Origin: Methanosarcinales archaeon | GTDB taxonomy: Archaea; Halobacteriota; Methanosarcinia; Methanosarcinales; Methanocomedenaceae | DNA length: 6,595 nt | Reading direction: 5' to 3' | NCBI GenBank assembly: GCA_013330355.1 | Contig: DUIM01000056.1 | Location: forward strand, 1-6,595 | In this document: positions 6,160-6,595 of the stretch, in pieces | How positions within the stretch are numbered: position 1 is the first letter of the stretch | Layout: each line of letters starts with the position of its first letter | Made by a program: the position numbers and the translations under genes | Notes under the pieces: model-generated | The model's database searches: none | What the model saw: only the letters and a program-made list of their open reading frames with translations | What the model was told of the DNA's origin: nothing

Positions 6160-6595
6160 ATGAAACGCATAATCCTCATGGTCTCAGGTAAAGTGCAGCA
6201 AGCAGGATACAGGGACAGGGTGGTTGGGATGGGCAAAAACCTCGCTCTGTCCGGATATGCTGAGAACCTATCCGACGGCAGAGTAAAGATTGTGGCAGAA
6301 GGAGATGAAGAGGTGCTTAAACAACTAACTGCCGTCATCAATATCAAGAATACTCTTATCAATGTAGAGAATGTGGAATCTTCTGACAGGGAAGCTACCG
6401 GGGAATTTTCAGGCTTTTACAAACTTGTAAAGGACGGCGAGACAGATGAGCGTCTCGACACTGCCGCCGACCTGCTAAAGGAGTTAATTGGTGCAACGAA
6501 CAACGGCTTTAATACACTAAACAATACAATGACCTCCGGATTCAATAAATTAGCACATGGACAGGACAAAATACTTGAAAAACAAGATTCAATGC
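6160..6595 (+). CDS. Acylphosphatase-domain protein with coiled-coil-like extension (partial, 3' end outside window)
   Basis: The first 145 residues are present and the frame is still open at the window edge. Residues 1-90 form an acylphosphatase domain: VSGKVQQAGYRDRV at 8-21 with catalytic Arg18, and GYAENLSDGRVKIVAEG at 32-48 with catalytic Asn36. Their spacing of 18 equals that of Arg23/Asn41 in the human enzyme. Acylphosphatases hydrolyse acyl phosphates, and stand-alone members have about 90-100 residues. The usual VQGVGFR is VQQAGYR here. From about residue 95 the protein continues with helical sequence holding an 11-residue spaced GFNxL pair (116 and 127) and a 7-residue spaced QD pair (135 and 142, QDKILEK then QDSM), as in a coiled coil. 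No Shine-Dalgarno site precedes ATG 6160, in line with a leaderless transcript; ATG 6178 is an alternative start that would trim the first strand. The role of the extension and the full length are unknown. Confidence 0.82.
   Translation, partial: MKRIILMVSGKVQQAGYRDRVVGMGKNLALSGYAENLSDGRVKIVAEGDEEVLKQLTAVINIKNTLINVENVESSDREATGEFSGFYKLVKDGETDERLDTAADLLKELIGATNNGFNTLNNTMTSGFNKLAHGQDKILEKQDSM

Noticed and set aside
6156..6362. Minus-strand open frame of 68 codons over the acylphosphatase domain
   Set aside because: The plus strand encodes an acylphosphatase with catalytic residues at canonical spacing; the opposite frame is a shadow.

Overview
The window looks archaeal, most probably from the Methanosarcinales (methanogens and ANME-2-type methanotrophs). 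It carries a compact cluster of tetrahydrofolate (H4F) one-carbon enzymes like the set known from Methanosarcina barkeri. The signals are archaeal too: A/T-rich TATA-like boxes, GGTGA/AGGAGG ribosome sites, and T-run terminators without strong GC hairpins. The genus is not determined. No mobile element, CRISPR array, tRNA or rRNA was seen.

Minus strand, 5594 down to 37, is one probable operon of six genes in the order purN, glyA, folD, folP-like, metV-like, metF. Gaps shrink along it: 51, 34, 37, 5 and 1 nt. GlyA loads C1 units from serine onto H4F as methylene-H4F. FolD interconverts methylene-, methenyl- and 10-formyl-H4F. PurN spends 10-formyl-H4F on purine synthesis. MetF with its Cys-rich partner MetV handles methyl-H4F. 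The dihydropteroate synthase homologue could supply the carrier. Together this is an almost self-contained anabolic H4F module, in a lineage whose energy metabolism uses tetrahydromethanopterin (H4MPT). A T-run terminator follows metF at the left edge.

A divergent intergenic region (5595-5752) separates the operon from a small plus-strand gene (5753-5986) for a 77-residue DUF1858-type CxxC protein. It holds TATA candidates for both directions and a perfect 7+1+7 inverted repeat between them.

A second intergenic stretch (5987-6159) carries a T-run, several inverted repeats and a TATA-like box spaced for a leaderless transcript. It precedes the last gene, which runs off the right edge: an acylphosphatase domain with intact catalytic Arg and Asn, followed by a periodic, coiled-coil-like C-terminal extension. 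That fusion, the dyad in the divergent promoter and the Cys-rich MetV are the points most worth a second look. Most of the window is a recognisable metabolic operon, not a new system.
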